Assembly: GCA_032230565.1 (NCBI GenBank)
Contig: JAVXWL010000124.1
Span: forward strand, 1-41,820
Length of the DNA stretch: 41,820 nt
Source of the DNA: GCA-003244245 sp032230565
Lineage (GTDB): Bacteria > Actinomycetota > Actinomycetes > Mycobacteriales > Pseudonocardiaceae
Reading direction: 5' to 3'
The stretch's first letter is position 1; every line of letters starts with the position of its first letter. Made by a program: the position numbers and the translations under genes. Positions 34,170-41,737 of this stretch are shown here, piece by piece. The notes beneath the pieces were generated by a model. It saw nothing but the letters and a program-made list of their open reading frames with translations, was not told the DNA's origin and did no database searches.

Positions 34170-35807
34170 GTGGACGACAGGCCAGCTCGGTCGAGGGGCT
34201 CCGACCGGTTGGGTCGGCGGCGCAGGCCGGCCGGCAGTCCGCTGCCCTTAGACAGGCCGCTGCCGCGGCGGCACCGAAACTACAGCTTGCAGCTCGCCAA
34301 GCTGGCGCTCGCGATGGTTTCGGTGCTGGTATTCGGCCTCACCGGGTACGGGTGGGCGACATTCCAGACCCTCCACGAGGGCTTGAGCACCACGGACGTG
34401 ATCGGATGGACCGCCCCGGACAAGGCCACCGACCTGCTGCTGGTCGGTCTGGACAGCCGGACTGACGCGCACGACAACCCGCTGTCCCGCGACGTACTGG
34501 CCCGGCTGCGCGCTGGTGACAACGAGGGTGAGCTCACCGACACGATGATCCTGGTGCGAATCCCGAATGACGGCCAGCATGCGGTGGCGATCTCGTTGCC
34601 CCGGGACCTGTACGTGGAGCTGCCCGACGGGTACGGCAAGCACAAGCTCAACTCCGCATACGCCCGCGCGCGCAACGCCACCGCCCAGCGGCTGGTCGCA
34701 CAAGGCGTCGACCCGGCGACGGTGCGTACCGAATCCATTGCCGCTGGCCGAAAGCTGCTGCTGCAGGCGGTCAAGGATCTCACCGGCGTCGGTATCGACC
34801 ACTACGCGGAGATCAACCTGCTCGGCTTCTCGCTGCTCACCGATGCCGTCGGTGGAGTCCAGGTATGCCTCAAGGCCCCGGTTCACGACAGGTTCTCCGG
34901 AGCGAACTTCCCCGCCGGACCGCAGATGATCTCGGGACCGGACGCGTTGGCGTTCGTGCGGCAACGGCACGGATTGCCCCGCGGGGACCTTGACCGCATC
35001 GTGCGCCAGCAGGCATATATGGCGTCGCTGGCGCACAAGGTGCTCACGGCGGGCACGATGGCAAACCCAAGTCGGATCAATCAGCTGATCAATGCGACGC
35101 AGCAGTCGCTGGTGCTCGACGACAGCTTCGATGTGCTTGACTTCGCCGCCCGGATGCAGGGCCTGGCCGCCGGCAACGTGGTTTTCGAGACCGTTCCGGT
35201 ATTGAGTGACGGCGTCAGCGAGTCCGACGGCGCGGTGCTCAACGTCGATCCCGACGCCGTGCGCGCCTTCATCGAGCAGGCAATCGACGTCGCTTCCACG
35301 CCGGACCCCAGGCCGGACTCCCAGCTTGACTCCCAGTCCGGCCCGCAGGTCAAGCCGACGCTCACGGTCGACGTATTCAATGCTTCGGCGGTGCGCGGGC
35401 TCGCCAAATCGGTGTCCGATCAGCTGACCGGGCTGGGATTTCCGGCGGGAACGGTCGGCAACGGCGCTATCCGAGCCACCAGCGTGGTGCGCTACCCGAC
35501 CGGCGGGCAGGACTCCGCGCGCACAGTGGCCGACGCGTTGGGCGGCTTGCCGGTCGAGGAGAATGCCCAACTGGCAACCGGGACTGTGCAGGTCTACCTC
35601 GGTAAGGACTACCCGAGGCGGGGCAAACCGCGGGTCGCGGGGGTCGTGCCGCGGCGGGGAGTGGCCCCGGCCGTGAGCGACGCCGCGCGGCCGGTCGCCG
35701 ACACCGCAGGCGCCGACAGCGCCAGGATCGCAGCGGCACCGTCGCCGGCTTCAGCACCACCGCCGCCACCGTCAATGGTAGATGGCGACGTGCCCTGTGT
35801 CTCCTGA
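34170..35807 (+). CDS. LytR-CpsA-Psr family ligase with LytR_C domain
   Basis: LCP proteins transfer undecaprenyl/decaprenyl-linked glycopolymers onto peptidoglycan; in mycobacteria this attaches arabinogalactan. GTG 34170 follows GAAAGGGC and gives 545 residues: a basic cytosolic part (1-40), one membrane anchor (about 42-62), the LCP domain from about 95 with LVGLDSRTDAHD, TDTMILVRIP and ISLPRDLYVELPDGYGKHKLNSAYA (catalytic Asp/Arg region). A LytR_C domain follows at about 395-490 (LTVDVFNASAVRGLAKSVSDQLTGLGF), and then a Pro/Ala-rich C-terminus. Position equals Rv3267 beside rmlB. Confidence 0.93.
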   Translation: MDDRPARSRGSDRLGRRRRPAGSPLPLDRPLPRRHRNYSLQLAKLALAMVSVLVFGLTGYGWATFQTLHEGLSTTDVIGWTAPDKATDLLLVGLDSRTDAHDNPLSRDVLARLRAGDNEGELTDTMILVRIPNDGQHAVAISLPRDLYVELPDGYGKHKLNSAYARARNATAQRLVAQGVDPATVRTESIAAGRKLLLQAVKDLTGVGIDHYAEINLLGFSLLTDAVGGVQVCLKAPVHDRFSGANFPAGPQMISGPDALAFVRQRHGLPRGDLDRIVRQQAYMASLAHKVLTAGTMANPSRINQLINATQQSLVLDDSFDVLDFAARMQGLAAGNVVFETVPVLSDGVSESDGAVLNVDPDAVRAFIEQAIDVASTPDPRPDSQLDSQSGPQVKPTLTVDVFNASAVRGLAKSVSDQLTGLGFPAGTVGNGAIRATSVVRYPTGGQDSARTVADALGGLPVEENAQLATGTVQVYLGKDYPRRGKPRVAGVVPRRGVAPAVSDAARPVADTAGADSARIAAAPSPASAPPPPPSMVDGDVPCVS

Positions 35808-35854
35808 GCTGCCGCGCGGCACGCAGTGGTCGCGACGTTAAGCTAGGAGAACTG

Positions 35855-36535
35855 ATGACCATCACCGACCAGGTGCTCGGCCCGCTGTTGCGCGCGGACC
35901 CAGCCAGACCGCGCATCACCCACTACGACGACGACGCCGGCAGCCGGATCGAACTGTCCGGCGCCACGCTGGCCAACTGGGCGGCGAAAACCGCGAACTG
36001 GTTACGTGATGAGCTCGACGTCCAACCAGGCGACGTCGTCGCGGTGTTGCTACCACCTCACTGGCAGACCGCTGGGGTGCTGCTGGGCGCCTGGTGGTGT
36101 GGCGCGACGGTCACGACGTCGCCCGGTGGGACACAGGTCGCGTTGTCCGGGCTTGATCGGATCGGCGAGACCACCGGCGCCGATGAGCTGGCCGCGGTCG
36201 GGTTGGATGCGCTGGGAATGGGTCTTGCGGTGTTGCCGCCTGGGGTCCGAGACTACGCCAGCGAGGTTCGGGTGCACGGCGACACGTTCTCCTCCGGCGG
36301 ACCTGGACCTGATGCCGAGACAGTCATCGCCGCGGCCCGGTCTCGAGCCACGATGCTAGGCCTGGGCGCCGGTGACCGCGTGCTCTGCACGACAGGCTGG
36401 GACCTGGCGGTGCCGGGTGAGGTGCTGCTGGCGGTGCTCGCCGCCGACGCTTCCCTGGTGCAGTGCACCGGTGCCGACCCCGCCGCTCTGACCGATCGCT
36501 GCACCGCCGAGCGAATCACCACCATCCTGCGCTAA
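35855..36535 (+). CDS. TIGR03089 family protein (truncated acyl-adenylate-like fold)
   Basis: The family looks like an N-terminal piece of AMP-binding enzymes and occurs in actinobacteria next to the LCP gene (Rv3268). Its function is unknown. The 226-residue product begins MTITDQVLGPLL after AGGAG six bases before ATG. It contains ATLANWAAKTANWLRDEL and VVAVLLPPHWQTAGVLLGAWWCGATV, which match the start of acyl-CoA synthetases, but no P-loop or C-terminal domain follows. Catalysis as a full adenylase is therefore unlikely. Confidence 0.88.
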   Translation: MTITDQVLGPLLRADPARPRITHYDDDAGSRIELSGATLANWAAKTANWLRDELDVQPGDVVAVLLPPHWQTAGVLLGAWWCGATVTTSPGGTQVALSGLDRIGETTGADELAAVGLDALGMGLAVLPPGVRDYASEVRVHGDTFSSGGPGPDAETVIAAARSRATMLGLGAGDRVLCTTGWDLAVPGEVLLAVLAADASLVQCTGADPAALTDRCTAERITTILR

Positions 36536-36624
36536 CCCGGGTGCCACCGGCAGTTCGTCTCGAACCACCCGGTTCTCCGCGATAGCCTGTGCGCGGGCAG
36601 CGATCGGGAAGGTTCGGCGGAATC

Positions 36625-37782
36625 ATGCAGCGCGTGTTGATGTTGCTTGTCGTGGCTTTTCTGCTTGTCGCGTGTTCAGGGAGTTCCCCGGGACCATTCA
36701 GCGGCGGGGTGACGCCACACCCTCAGGCGCAGGTCAGCACGCTGCCAGGGAATAAGGCCTCGAATGTCAGCCCGACGCTGCCAGTCTCGGTGCGAGTCAT
36801 CGGCGGCGTCCTGAACCAGGTCGCGCTGACTAATGCTGATGGCCGGGCCGTCGCTGGCACCCTGAGCGCAGACCGGCACAGCTGGATCAGCTCAGAGGCT
36901 CTGGGTTACGCCAAGACCTACACGTGGAGCGGTAGCGCGGCCGGCCCTGACCGGGTGTCCGTGCCGGTAACCGGCACGTTCACCACCGTCACACCGCAGC
37001 GGCAACTCCGCGCCACCCTTAACATCGGCGACGGCGACACCGTCGGCATCGCCGCCCCGATCATCCTGCAGTTCGACCGTCACGTATCGGACGAGGCCGC
37101 CGCAGAGCGAGCACTGCAGGTACAGGCTTCGGTGCCCACCGAGGGATCGTGGGCCTGGCTACCTGACGACAACGGCGGCTCCCGGGCGCACTACCGGCCC
37201 AAGGACTACTGGCAGCCCGGCACCAAGGTCAACGTCACCGCCAAGCTCTACGGCGTCGCTCTCGGCAACGGCTCCTACGGCAAAGAGGACATCAGCACCA
37301 GGTTCTTGATCGGCCGATCTCAGATCGTCAAGGCCGACGTAAACAGCCACCGCATGGTCGTCATCCGAGACGGCCAAGAGGTGATGAACTTCCCGGCCAG
37401 CTACGGGCTGAGCTCCGACTCGAATCGCAACACCACCAGCGGCATCCACGTGGTGATGAACAAGGCCCAAACCGTACTGATGTCCAACCGGGCCTATGGG
37501 TACGTCAACATACCTGAGCACTGGGCGGTACGAATCTCCAACAACGGGGAGTTCATCCACGCCAATCCGGAGACCACCGGCGTCCAAGGCTCCTCCAACG
37601 TCACCCACGGCTGCGTGAACCTATCCACCGCGAACGCCCAGGAGTACTTCGGCTCCGCGATCTTCGGAGACCCGGTCGAGGTCACCAACAGCCCGACACC
37701 ACTCACCGGAGCTGACGGTGACATCTACGACTGGACCGTGCCGTGGGACAGCTGGCTGGCGATGTCCGCCCTGCACTCCTGA
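36625..37782 (+). CDS. L,D-transpeptidase lipoprotein (YkuD)
   Basis: This enzyme makes 3-3 crosslinks in peptidoglycan on the outer face of the membrane. From ATG 36625 the protein has 385 residues: a lipoprotein signal with lipobox LVAC (Cys17), two immunoglobulin-like domains (about 45-140 and 140-240; DADRHSW-type motif as in LdtMt2), and the YkuD domain (about 240-370). His328 and Cys330 lie in the catalytic block THGCVNLS. The C-terminal subdomain ends YDWTVPWDSWLAMSALHS. It matches the mycobacterial LdtMt2/LdtMt5 layout. It is the last resident gene before the cassette at 38101. Confidence 0.93.
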   Translation: MQRVLMLLVVAFLLVACSGSSPGPFSGGVTPHPQAQVSTLPGNKASNVSPTLPVSVRVIGGVLNQVALTNADGRAVAGTLSADRHSWISSEALGYAKTYTWSGSAAGPDRVSVPVTGTFTTVTPQRQLRATLNIGDGDTVGIAAPIILQFDRHVSDEAAAERALQVQASVPTEGSWAWLPDDNGGSRAHYRPKDYWQPGTKVNVTAKLYGVALGNGSYGKEDISTRFLIGRSQIVKADVNSHRMVVIRDGQEVMNFPASYGLSSDSNRNTTSGIHVVMNKAQTVLMSNRAYGYVNIPEHWAVRISNNGEFIHANPETTGVQGSSNVTHGCVNLSTANAQEYFGSAIFGDPVEVTNSPTPLTGADGDIYDWTVPWDSWLAMSALHS

Positions 37783-38100
37783 CGCGCTAATCCTGACGCG
37801 GAGCGGATCCACCCCCGAACCGGTCAAACTGCGCAAAAATAGGCCGGCGCGAATCCGGTGTGCGTACGTATCATAACGGAGAGTTTTCGATAACAGGATG
37901 CGTAACGCGATCTCGGTACGACGCGATGAACCTGAACAAGGACCGCGTCCCGAGGTGGATCATGAAGGCAAACAGCTTCACTACCACGTCGAACTGCGGC
38001 AGCAACCTACCAGGAAACACCGGTCGGCGAGTGCGGTGACAATCAGTGTTCGTTTCCGTCACGCAGTCACAGCGCACGCTCGGACAAGGCGGAGGCTGAA
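37783..38100. other. 318-base region upstream of the ubiquitin-like operon
   Basis: No convincing gene is present. The region is A/T-richer than its flanks (AAAAATAGG near 37835, TATCATAAC near 37870, TTTTCGATAAC near 37884) and is the natural place for the operon promoter. TATCAT (37869-37874) could be a -10 box, but no -35 stands 17 bases before it. The ribosome binding site GGAGG (38090-38094) of the first gene ends the region. A 72-codon frame at 37898-38116 looks random. Confidence 0.5.
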
Positions 38101-38310
38101 ATGGGTAACTACATAGTCAACGGTGAGGTTATCGACGTTCGCGGGGAGCGACCCACTGCCGCCGACCTCAAGCACCACGCCAACAGCGTGCTCTCTGATT
38201 GGGTGATGGCAAGTATGCCCAATGGTCAGATCGTCAAACTCGAAGATCATAAACCGCTGCCGGCCAATGCAGTCGACTACTCAGTGGTGACACCGTTCAC
38301 TTACGGTTGA
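38101..38310 (+). CDS. Small ubiquitin-like (beta-grasp) modifier protein
   Basis: The 69-residue product starts at ATG 38101, six bases after GGAGG. Its pattern fits the single-unit form of the multiubiquitin family: an N-terminal beta hairpin Y-I-V-N-G-E-V-I-D-V, R-P-T-A-A-D-L-K-H-H in the position of the helix start, and a C-terminal strand V-V-T-P-F-T-Y-G. The chain ends in one glycine, not Gly-Gly, which could be the residue activated by the E1. It needs no trimming, since nothing follows the glycine. It is the first gene of the cassette and lies 16 bases before the E2-like gene. Assignment rests on size, end and neighbours; it could be adapted for conjugation or for sulfur transfer. Confidence 0.8.
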   Translation: MGNYIVNGEVIDVRGERPTAADLKHHANSVLSDWVMASMPNGQIVKLEDHKPLPANAVDYSVVTPFTYG

Positions 38311-38326
38311 TAGCGAGGTCGGGGTA

Positions 38327-38797
38327 ATGCCGTCAATAACGAAGGATCTCGAGACCCGACGCAGGCTCAGCCGACTCAAAACCGAGGCGCTCTTGCTCTC
38401 GCGACGGTTCGGTGACGCCCGCTTCGATACTGAAAGCGGCACCTGGTTCTATATCGAACAGTTTCCGATCGCTGCTGGTTGGAACAAGTCCCACATCGAA
38501 ATCCTGATCGACATCCCTTACGGCACCCCCGGCTATCCGTCGGTACCGCCGGAATGGTTCTGGACCGACCATGATCTCCGGACGACCGAAGGGCAGTCCC
38601 TCAACCACTTCTTCACGCGCGGGCCGAGTACCGATAAGGAGCACCTCGACCACGGCTGGGGACACTTCTGCGTACACCTTATCGGATGGCGACCTGCTGG
38701 CGGCGCCGACTTGCTTCGCGGGCACAGCCTACTAACGTACCTCGACCTAATCGCAACGATTTTTCGCGATCGGCGCACTCTGAGCGGAGCACGATAA
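38327..38797 (+). CDS. Prokaryotic E2-like (UBC) protein
   Basis: The 156-residue protein resembles the prokaryotic E2 families, the ubiquitin-conjugating partner in bacterial Ubl operons. Landmarks are A-A-G-W-N-K (49-54), I-E-I-L-I-D-I-P (57-64), Y-P-S-V-P-P-E-W-F-W (70-79), and G-H-F-C-V-H-L-I-G-W-R-P (112-123). In canonical E2 enzymes the catalytic cysteine is followed by a leucine-rich turn and W-x-P, so Cys115, the only cysteine, is the candidate thioester residue. His106 and His109 stand where the HPN motif would. It ends in TAATG, sharing one base with the next start, so translation is coupled. Confidence 0.82.
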   Translation: MPSITKDLETRRRLSRLKTEALLLSRRFGDARFDTESGTWFYIEQFPIAAGWNKSHIEILIDIPYGTPGYPSVPPEWFWTDHDLRTTEGQSLNHFFTRGPSTDKEHLDHGWGHFCVHLIGWRPAGGADLLRGHSLLTYLDLIATIFRDRRTLSGAR

Positions 38798-40278
38798 TGG
38801 CGCGCGAGGTGGATGATATCGTACTCAGTTCCACGCTGTGGTCAGAGCTTCGCAGCCATCTCCTGGCTACTAATGACAAGCCGGGACGCCGGGACGGCGA
38901 TGAGCAGATGGCGTTCATCCTCGCAGCGCCCAATGTGTCCGCGAACAGGATACGATTGGTAGGTCATGAGCTGATCCGAGCACAGCTGACGGACCTAGAT
39001 CACCAGTCGCCCTCAGCGATAAGCCCCAACGGCCAGTTCGTCGCGACCGCGTTGACTCGGTGTCGACGGGAAGGCTGGAGTCTCATCGAGGTCCACTCAC
39101 ACCCCTTCGATTCGGCTTCGCATACAACGTTTAGCAGCATCGACTGGTCCAACGACCGAATGAAGATGCCCCGGCTCGCGTCGATGCTTCCCGAACCGTT
39201 CTACCACGCCACGATGGTCGTGGGACGAAACAGCCTAGACGCGCACTACTATCAGCGCACCATCTCGGCAATCCGACCGGTGCAGCAAGTAACTATCGTG
39301 GGTAGCGTCTCTGACGATTCACCCGTCTTACAGTACTTCCCGGCCTCCAGTTCCGCAGCTGCGTCGGCGCTCCCGCAAGATGCACGTCACGACCGCCAGC
39401 TTCCCCTGCTCGGAGTAGCCACCCAGGAGGCCCTCTCAAAAGCACGAGTGGCTGTCGTCGGCCTTGGCGGTCTTGGTTCGTTCGTTGCCTTAGAACTCGC
39501 CTACCTCGGCGTCGGCCACCTGATTCTCATTGATCCTGACCGTATCGAGTTGAGCAATCTCAACCGCCTCATCGGCGCTGGACCAGACGACGTCGGGCGC
39601 TACAAGGTCGACGTCTTCCGGGATCTCATCGAGCGCCTGGCGCCGGGAGTCGCAGTAACAGCTGTGGCAGCGCCGCTGCTGGACAGCGCAGCGCTCCACC
39701 ACGCCAAAGCAGCAGACTTACTGCTTGGCTGCGTCGACACGCACGGTGCTCGTCTCTCCTTGAACCATTTATCTATTCGCTACCTCATACCGCTTATTGA
39801 TGCCGGCACCGGCGCCAGGCTCGGGACCGACAGCGTCGATGCAAGGCTCGGAGGGCAAGTCCAGATCGTTGCGCCGGGAGCCGGCTGTCTTGAGTGCCGT
39901 GGCTTCATCCATCCGCAACGAGCGGCATACGATTTAGCGCCGCCAGAGCTGCAGGCGTACGAACGAGAGCACGGTTATGGCACCGAGGAGGCCAGACCCT
40001 CGGTCATATTCCTCAATGGCGTCGTGGCGTCGATGCAGGTTGCGGAGACCGCGCGGACCTTCACAGCCGCGTGGTCACGCAAGGACGTCAACCCGAAGCT
40101 GGTCATGTACGACGCACAAACTCAGCGGACGTTCCCGGCAGCTGTTCGCTACTCGCCTGAGTGCGCGACCTGCGGCACTGACGGGGTTACCGGGCTCGCT
40201 GATCTCGCACCTTTGCAAGCCGCCTATCAGGCTGCGCCGACGGCACGGCCTGCCTTCGCAAGAGCGTCACTGAGCTAG
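38797..40278 (+). CDS. JAB/JAMM isopeptidase fused to ThiF/E1 adenylating domain
   Basis: One 493-residue chain joins a deconjugase and an E1-like activator. The JAB part (1 to about 180) has Glu36, His100-Ser-His102-Pro and Ser113-x-x-Asp116, the complete JAMM zinc set. The E1 part (about 200-493) has the ATP loop G-L-G-G-L-G (222-227), Asp246 in I-D-P-D-R-I-E-L-S-N-L-N-R (245-257), G-C-V-D-T-H-G-A-R (311-319), and two C-x-x-C pairs (Cys364/367, Cys456/459) typical of structural zinc in ThiF/MoeB relatives. ATG 38797 overlaps the E2 stop by one base. The local G+C is near 55% in some lines, lower than the flanks. No cyclic-nucleotide synthase is near, so it is not CBASS. Confidence 0.9.
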   Translation: MAREVDDIVLSSTLWSELRSHLLATNDKPGRRDGDEQMAFILAAPNVSANRIRLVGHELIRAQLTDLDHQSPSAISPNGQFVATALTRCRREGWSLIEVHSHPFDSASHTTFSSIDWSNDRMKMPRLASMLPEPFYHATMVVGRNSLDAHYYQRTISAIRPVQQVTIVGSVSDDSPVLQYFPASSSAAASALPQDARHDRQLPLLGVATQEALSKARVAVVGLGGLGSFVALELAYLGVGHLILIDPDRIELSNLNRLIGAGPDDVGRYKVDVFRDLIERLAPGVAVTAVAAPLLDSAALHHAKAADLLLGCVDTHGARLSLNHLSIRYLIPLIDAGTGARLGTDSVDARLGGQVQIVAPGAGCLECRGFIHPQRAAYDLAPPELQAYEREHGYGTEEARPSVIFLNGVVASMQVAETARTFTAAWSRKDVNPKLVMYDAQTQRTFPAAVRYSPECATCGTDGVTGLADLAPLQAAYQAAPTARPAFARASLS

Positions 40279-40290
40279 CCGGAGCCGACC

Positions 40291-41640
40291 ATGCCGGATC
40301 CAATTCCGAGAAATAGAAGCGCGCACGGACGCCGACTACGCCGGCCAGCGACGCAAGGGCGGTGGCGAGGTATACGCCGGCGAGCCCGAGAAGATGCTCA
40401 ACAGGCCGGCCCAGCCGCACAGCTGCAATGCACGCCCGAGCCGCCAGAAGTCTTTGCAAGCCAACCACTTCGGCGGCCCCGGCAAAACGCCACGCAGGCC
40501 CCACCACCGCCCGCGCCCGCAACCGCCTCCGCGCGTCCCTTCGCTCCTACGCCTCCTCCAGCACCCGTGCCAGCGCCTGCCCCTGCACTCGCGCCTCCCC
40601 CAGCACCCGCGCCTGCACTTGCGTCGCCCCCCGCGCTTCCCCCCGCGCCCGCGCCCAACAGGCAGGACGTTGGCCAACCTTTCAGGCGACCGCAGCACAA
40701 CACCGCACAACCCGAATCGCCACCATCGCCCTCGCGCGACTTAGCAGAGATTGGCCCAGCCCAACCACTTCGGCGGCCCCAGCAAAACACCAGACATCCC
40801 GAACCAGCTCCGCCGCCACCGCCCGACAGGCAGGTCGCCCGTCCACGCCAACCACTTCGGCGCACCCGACCAAACGTTAGACAACCTGGGCGACCCCCGT
40901 CGCTACACCGTACTGACTTAATAGTCGGTGGATTAGTTTCCGCTGCTGCACTTGTCGTAGGGATCGTCGCGTTCCCGCTCCTGCCATCGGGTACGTCCAC
41001 CGAGTCGACGGTGCCTCCAGCTGCCAGTAACCACGCTGGTATCGCGCCCACTGGCAGCGGGAATCCGGGCCCCGCCGGTGATCAGCTTGCGGTCCAGCCG
41101 AATGCGCCAGCGAAACTCGAACCCGCTCCAACACGCCGAGGAGTAACCCTGCTCAGCGATCAGACACCGGTCCACCATGAGTCGGCCCCAGTGGCTGCCC
41201 AGCCGGCCCCGGCACCACAAGTTGTCGTACCAAGTGCGCCCGTCCGGAGTAGCTACCTGGGATCGGAGCAGCCGGCCAGTCCCCCGCGCCAGAGCCTAGA
41301 TAATTACGTGTACACACCACCTGTGAGCCACACAGGTATCGGTGGCCGACCAAAAGACAATCCCTACCCCGGTAATTCGTCGGGTGACCCCACCGGGGGC
41401 ACTGGCACGGGCACTGGCGAGAAAGGTCACGGCGGTTTCGGTGGCCTCGGTGGCCTCAGCGGCGGCTACGGCAGCGGTGGCAGCGGCAGCCACAGTGGCA
41501 GCGGCAGCAGTGGCGGCAGCAGTGGCGGCAGCGCCAACAGCGGCACCAGCGGCAGCGGTAGCGGTGGCGGCGGCGGCGGTGGCGGCTTCGGCGGCGGTGG
41601 CGGCGGCGGCGGTGGCGGCGGCGGTGGCGGTGGCCGTTAA
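40291..41640 (+). CDS. Unrecognised one-pass membrane protein with Pro-rich repeats and poly-Gly tail
   Basis: The 449-residue product starts at ATG 40291, 12 bases after the E1 gene, with GGAG eight bases upstream, so it is the fourth gene of the operon. Residues 1-50 are very basic. About 58-205 are proline/alanine-rich, with four copies of Q-P-(L/F)-R-R (residues 58, 129, 158, 187; the last three exactly 29 apart). One hydrophobic segment spans about 210-231, without a signal peptide. About 235-365 are Pro/Ser/Thr-rich, and 367-449 are almost all Gly/Ser, ending in a poly-Gly run with a final Arg. I recognise no family. It could be a substrate, effector or surface anchor for the Ubl system. 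Confidence 0.7.
   Translation: MPDPIPRNRSAHGRRLRRPATQGRWRGIRRRAREDAQQAGPAAQLQCTPEPPEVFASQPLRRPRQNATQAPPPPAPATASARPFAPTPPPAPVPAPAPALAPPPAPAPALASPPALPPAPAPNRQDVGQPFRRPQHNTAQPESPPSPSRDLAEIGPAQPLRRPQQNTRHPEPAPPPPPDRQVARPRQPLRRTRPNVRQPGRPPSLHRTDLIVGGLVSAAALVVGIVAFPLLPSGTSTESTVPPAASNHAGIAPTGSGNPGPAGDQLAVQPNAPAKLEPAPTRRGVTLLSDQTPVHHESAPVAAQPAPAPQVVVPSAPVRSSYLGSEQPASPPRQSLDNYVYTPPVSHTGIGGRPKDNPYPGNSSGDPTGGTGTGTGEKGHGGFGGLGGLSGGYGSGGSGSHSGSGSSGGSSGGSANSGTSGSGSGGGGGGGGFGGGGGGGGGGGGGGGR
40462..40890 (+). repeat. Four coding repeats, the last three with an 87-base period
   Basis: Copies start at 40462, 40675, 40762 and 40849, each opening with CAA-CC(A/T)-(C/T)T(T/C)-(C/A)GG-CG(G/A). They encode Q-P-(L/F)-R-R-(P/T)-x-x-N, followed by a proline-rich spacer of about 20 residues. 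Period 87 bases is 29 codons. The repeats are coding, in frame, and belong to the fourth gene of the cassette. Confidence 0.85.
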
Positions 41641-41686
41641 TGATGGCGGGTAGCCCGGGCGCATTGGTGAGGTCCTGGCTACCAGT

Positions 41687-41728
41687 GGGGAGGCAGGGCA
41701 TGATCACGGACTGGTCATGACCTGCCCC
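41687..41728. terminator. Hairpin between the repeat protein and the acyl-CoA dehydrogenase gene
   Basis: GCAGG-g-CATGA (41693-41703) pairs with TCATG-a-CCTGC (41715-41725), and GGG before it with CCC after it, around an 11-base loop. It lies between convergent stops at 41640 and 41738 and could end both transcripts. Confidence 0.6.
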
Positions 41729-41737
41729 TACCCGCAA

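Noticed and set aside
37898..38116. 72-codon frame before the Ubl gene
   Set aside because: Very arginine-rich with no family resemblance, only ACAGG right against its ATG, and it overlaps the well-supported start at 38101.
38116..38127. GTCAACGGTGAG resembling the operator upstream of the DUF4185 gene
   Set aside because: It lies inside the Ubl gene, encodes V-N-G-E, and is not palindromic; a chance match.
38101..38310. Prokaryotic ubiquitin-like protein Pup
   Set aside because: Pup is disordered and ends in Gly-Gly-Gln/Glu, with proteasome genes nearby; this protein ends in Tyr-Gly and is followed by E2 and E1 genes.
38101..40278. A type II CBASS antiphage system
   Set aside because: E1, E2 and JAB domains occur, but there is no CD-NTase, no nuclease or membrane effector of known CBASS type, and E2 is not fused to E1.
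40462..40890. CRISPR-like array
   Set aside because: The repeats are in frame, proline/arginine-coding and diverged, with only four units; no cas gene is near.
41296..41664. Alanine-rich antisense gene over the poly-Gly tail
   Set aside because: It is the mirror of GGC/GGT repeats on the other strand and has no independent support.
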